This document shows, in pieces, positions 6,054 to 7,614 of a stretch of DNA of 7,614 nt (the first letter of the stretch is position 1; the number at the start of each line of letters is the position of its first letter). The position numbers and the translations under genes were made by a program. The notes below the pieces were generated by a model, which saw nothing but the letters and a program-made list of their open reading frames with translations, made no database searches and was not told the DNA's origin. The stretch spans positions 1 through 7,614 of the forward strand of contig CACXCQ010000042.1 of the NCBI GenBank assembly GCA_902766185.1. Direction: 5' to 3'. Origin of the DNA: an uncultured Eubacteriales bacterium (GTDB taxonomy: Bacteria > Bacillota > Clostridia > Peptostreptococcales > Anaerovoracaceae).

Positions 6054-6317
6054 TTAAAACTCACAATCTTCATCGATAATGCCCACGATGGCCGCATCCA
6101 CCGGGATGCTGTCGTCGCCGACCATTCTTCTTGCAGACGATCCCAGCGTCACCAGGACCCGTTCTCCGATCCCGGCGCCGATGTAGTCGGCAGCGACCAG
6201 ACGCTCACCTTCATTGGCTCCGCCTCCGATGACTTCCACCAGCATCAGCTTGTAGCCGTTCAGCAGCTCCGTTTTACGTGTTGACCAGATGTTGTCAACA
6301 AGTTTCGCTGTAAGCAT
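6054..6317 (-). CDS. eutN: EutN/CcmL-type pentameric vertex shell protein (BMC-P)
   Basis: This 87-residue protein matches the BMC-P family, whose pentamers cap the twelve vertices of the polyhedral shell. The visible signatures are MLTAKLVDNIWSTRK at the start, the LLNGYKLMLVEV strand, the VAADYIGAGIGERVLVTLGSSAR segment with its GAGIGE turn, and VDAAIVGIID near the end. The length is typical. The ATG at 6315-6317 begins three bases after the stop of the preceding shell gene, whose final AAA-GGA-AGG codons supply the ribosome binding site, so these two shell genes are probably translationally coupled. One BMC-P gene is visible in this window; others could lie outside it. Nothing is missing from the fold. 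Confidence 0.96.
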   Translation of the reverse strand: MLTAKLVDNIWSTRKTELLNGYKLMLVEVIGGGANEGERLVAADYIGAGIGERVLVTLGSSARRMVGDDSIPVDAAIVGIIDEDCEF

Positions 6318-6320
6318 CGG

Positions 6321-6629
6321 TCACCTTCCTTTCTTTCGTCTCTCTTCGTCGTCCTCCTGGATGGCCCTGATGGCCGCTTCCACGGACGCCGTATCTCCGA
6401 ATATTGCCAACATGATCATATTCTGCGGACAACTTCCGCGAATATCCTCTACCGTTACGCCGACTGTTTTCTCGGCGATATCGGAGGCCACCACCATCTC
6501 GATGAGCTTGCCCTGTACCAGACCTACGGCGTCGATGTTCTCCGGCACCTGATCCTTTGGCGAGCCCTTCCGATGCATCAGGATGTCGATGGTCCCCTTT
6601 GAGGGTGTCTTGATGATCCTGAAATCCAT
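6321..6629 (-). CDS. Divergent (GrpU/PduU-type, likely permuted) BMC-H shell protein with pore cysteine
   Basis: The product has 102 residues. An N-terminal segment (about 1-30, TPSKGTIDILMHRKGS) precedes the recognisable BMC core IDAVGLVQGKLIEMVVASDIA ... NMIMLAIFGDTASVEAAIRAI. The extra N-terminal strand and short C-terminus are like circularly permuted hexamer proteins (PduU, EutS) and the divergent GrpU. Cys67 in IRGSCPQN falls where the pore loop (KIGSG in PduA) lies. GrpU is known to bind an iron-sulfur cluster in its pore, so this protein is a candidate for the same; this is inferred from position and motif. The tail EDDEERRKKGR is strongly charged. The ATG at 6627-6629 has AAAGGAG upstream. 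The gene lies between the EutJ-like and EutN-like genes. EutS/PduU is the alternative assignment. Confidence 0.82.
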   Translation of the reverse strand: MDFRIIKTPSKGTIDILMHRKGSPKDQVPENIDAVGLVQGKLIEMVVASDIAEKTVGVTVEDIRGSCPQNMIMLAIFGDTASVEAAIRAIQEDDEERRKKGR

Positions 6630-6664
6630 GGCGCTCCTTTCTTATCCGTTAAACTAACTCTAAC

Positions 6665-7519
6665 TTAATACATTTCTTCCTGTTTACAGCTGAGGGCGAT
6701 GCCCAGCGGTGTGACAAACATCGGATTATCCGGTTTGTACACCGGCAGCCCCAACCGTTTCTCAAGGGCTCCTTCGATGCCGGTGAGACATGCGGTTCCG
6801 CCTACCAGACAGATGGAGTCGACGTCCCAGCCTTCGATCTGCTTCTTCACGATGGTCGCGCATTTATCGATGACCGGTCCCATCACCGGGAAGATCTCCC
6901 TGTGGTTCTTCTCATCCCGCTTGTAGAGCTCCGCCTCCTCGAATGGCATCTTGTATGCTCCCGCCAGAACCAGTGAAAAATGGGTCCCTCCTGTGGGCTC
7001 ATCGCCGATGTATACCACCTTTCCGTCCTTAAAGATGGAGATTCCGGTGGTTCCTCCGCCGATGTCCACCACAGCGCCGTCCTTGATCTTAAGGACCTGA
7101 TTGGCCGCTGTCGGTTCATCCAGCACATTGCTCACCAGGAAGCCTGCGCCCCGGACCACGTTGGCGACTGCACCGCCGTCCACGTTCTCGGTCCCCGGGG
7201 GGATGGCCGCCGCCGCGTAGAGCAGTTCGTCTACGCCCAGGGCCTGTTCCAGCTTTTCCTTCATCTCTCTGACGATGTGGATAGCTCCCACATAGTCCAC
7301 TACCATACCGTCCCGGACCACGCTGGCGTACTTGTACGCGCCGGCAACAGGCTCCAGATTCTCATCCAGCACCGCCACCACCACGCAGGCCGTTCCCAGG
7401 TCCACGCCGGTATAATAGACCGGATCCTTTTTCTTCGAGGGAATCGGATGCTCGCACACCCGCTGGAACTTTTCTACCAGTTCGTCGCAGTATGTGAAGT
7501 TTACTCTTTCCTCTGACAT
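6665..7519 (-). CDS. eutJ: EutJ-like actin/Hsp70-fold ATPase
   Basis: The 284-residue product is close to EutJ (about 278 residues in E. coli), a putative chaperone-like protein of ethanolamine and other BMC operons with no settled function. The nucleotide-binding elements of the actin/Hsp70/FtsA fold are present in order: phosphate-1 TGVDLGTACVVVAVLDEN, the connecting DEPTAANQVL segment, phosphate-2 VDIGGGTTGISIF, and the adenosine motif LVGGTACLTGIEGALEKRL. No membrane segment is seen. The ATG at 7517-7519 is chosen because GGAGGAG lies a few bases upstream; an in-frame ATG eight codons earlier has no such site and lies within the upstream gene. The start overlaps the end of that gene by 19 bases, indicating coupling. 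Suggested roles include helping assembly or reactivation of encapsulated enzymes (inference). Confidence 0.93.
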   Translation of the reverse strand: MSEERVNFTYCDELVEKFQRVCEHPIPSKKKDPVYYTGVDLGTACVVVAVLDENLEPVAGAYKYASVVRDGMVVDYVGAIHIVREMKEKLEQALGVDELLYAAAAIPPGTENVDGGAVANVVRGAGFLVSNVLDEPTAANQVLKIKDGAVVDIGGGTTGISIFKDGKVVYIGDEPTGGTHFSLVLAGAYKMPFEEAELYKRDEKNHREIFPVMGPVIDKCATIVKKQIEGWDVDSICLVGGTACLTGIEGALEKRLGLPVYKPDNPMFVTPLGIALSCKQEEMY

Positions 7520-7614
7520 CCATCTCCTCCGAAAGCTATGCAAATCATCTGGTTCAGCCGGTTAATGATCTGGTTCACCCTTTCCGGGATCTCCTTGTTG
7601 GTGCAGTGCGTCTC
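7501..7614 (-). CDS. C-terminal end of an upstream gene (possibly cobalamin adenosyltransferase)
   Basis: One minus-strand frame is open from the window edge for 37 codons and stops at TAA (7501-7503), overlapping the EutJ start by 19 bases. The other two minus-strand frames hit stops soon. The tail includes ETHCTNKEIPERVNQIINRLNQMI and ends CQRKE. The INRLNQMICIAF segment loosely resembles the LNRLSS/LNRLSD-type helix near the C-terminus of EutT/PduO cobalamin adenosyltransferases. Such a protein would fit beside a PduS-like cobalamin reductase. The match is short and from memory, so the function is only a suggestion. That the frame is a real coding tail is better supported, by the open frame and the overlap typical of this operon. 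Confidence 0.55.
   Translation of the reverse strand, partial: ETHCTNKEIPERVNQIINRLNQMICIAFGGDGCQRKE
7524..7530 (-). promoter_or_regulatory. Ribosome binding site that fixes the EutJ start
   Basis: GGAGGAG stands a few bases before the ATG at 7517-7519, inside the end of the upstream gene. It supports a start at 7519 rather than the longer form from 7543. Confidence 0.75.

Noticed and set aside
6980..7516. Plus-strand open frame opposite the EutJ gene
   Set aside because: It is a shadow of the nucleotide-binding fold codons; the product is His/Val/Asp-rich without a recognisable family.

Overview
The window is a stretch of one bacterial microcompartment (BMC) operon. Every gene is encoded on the minus strand, so transcription runs from position 7614 towards position 1. 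Strong AGGAGG-type ribosome binding sites, short gaps, several start/stop overlaps and a G+C-rich composition (high fifties percent by eye, not computed) suggest an anaerobic bacterium, most likely a Firmicute/Clostridia-type organism. The taxon cannot be fixed from the sequence alone.

Layout in transcription order: the tail of an unidentified upstream gene (7501-7614, possibly a cobalamin adenosyltransferase); an EutJ-type actin/Hsp70-fold ATPase (6665-7519); a divergent GrpU/PduU-type hexameric shell protein with a pore cysteine (6321-6629); an EutN/CcmL-type pentameric vertex protein (6054-6317); a PduS/RnfC-like flavo-iron-sulfur protein (4695-6026); a PduT-like tandem-domain shell protein with Cys38 (4144-4692); an EutQ-like cupin protein (3390-4100); a canonical BMC-H shell protein with an acidic tail (3035-3337); an Ala/Pro/Lys-rich protein with a small helical C-terminal domain (2556-2993); a CoA-acylating aldehyde dehydrogenase with a C-terminal extension (790-2511); a PduL-type phosphotransacylase (108-788); and the start of a second BMC-H shell protein, cut by the window edge (1-52).

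How they work together: this is the standard aldehyde-processing core of a catabolic BMC. A signature enzyme outside the window makes an aldehyde inside the shell. The dehydrogenase converts it to acyl-CoA, and PduL converts that to acyl-phosphate and recycles CoA inside the shell. The PduS-like protein and the two shell proteins with pore cysteines could carry electrons to or through the shell. EutQ (reported acetate kinase activity in Salmonella) and EutJ are accessory. The mix of eut-like (EutJ, EutQ, EutN) and pdu/grp-like (PduS, PduT, PduL, GrpU) parts, with an AdhE-like aldehyde dehydrogenase, fits a glycyl-radical (choline-type) or Clostridium-type ethanolamine BMC. No signature lyase is present to decide.

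The most unusual spot is the junction near 2991-3048. The acidic tail of the BMC-H protein ends at a TAG inside a 9-bp hairpin, directly after AGGAGG. The next reading frame is open and protein-like for 15 codons upstream of its only usable start, a GTG without a good ribosome binding site. This raises the possibility that the Ala/Pro/Lys-rich protein is really a C-terminal extension of the shell protein, reached by recoding, by ribosome bypassing, or broken from it by an indel. No gap between genes exceeds about 60 bases, and no promoter or intrinsic terminator was seen.
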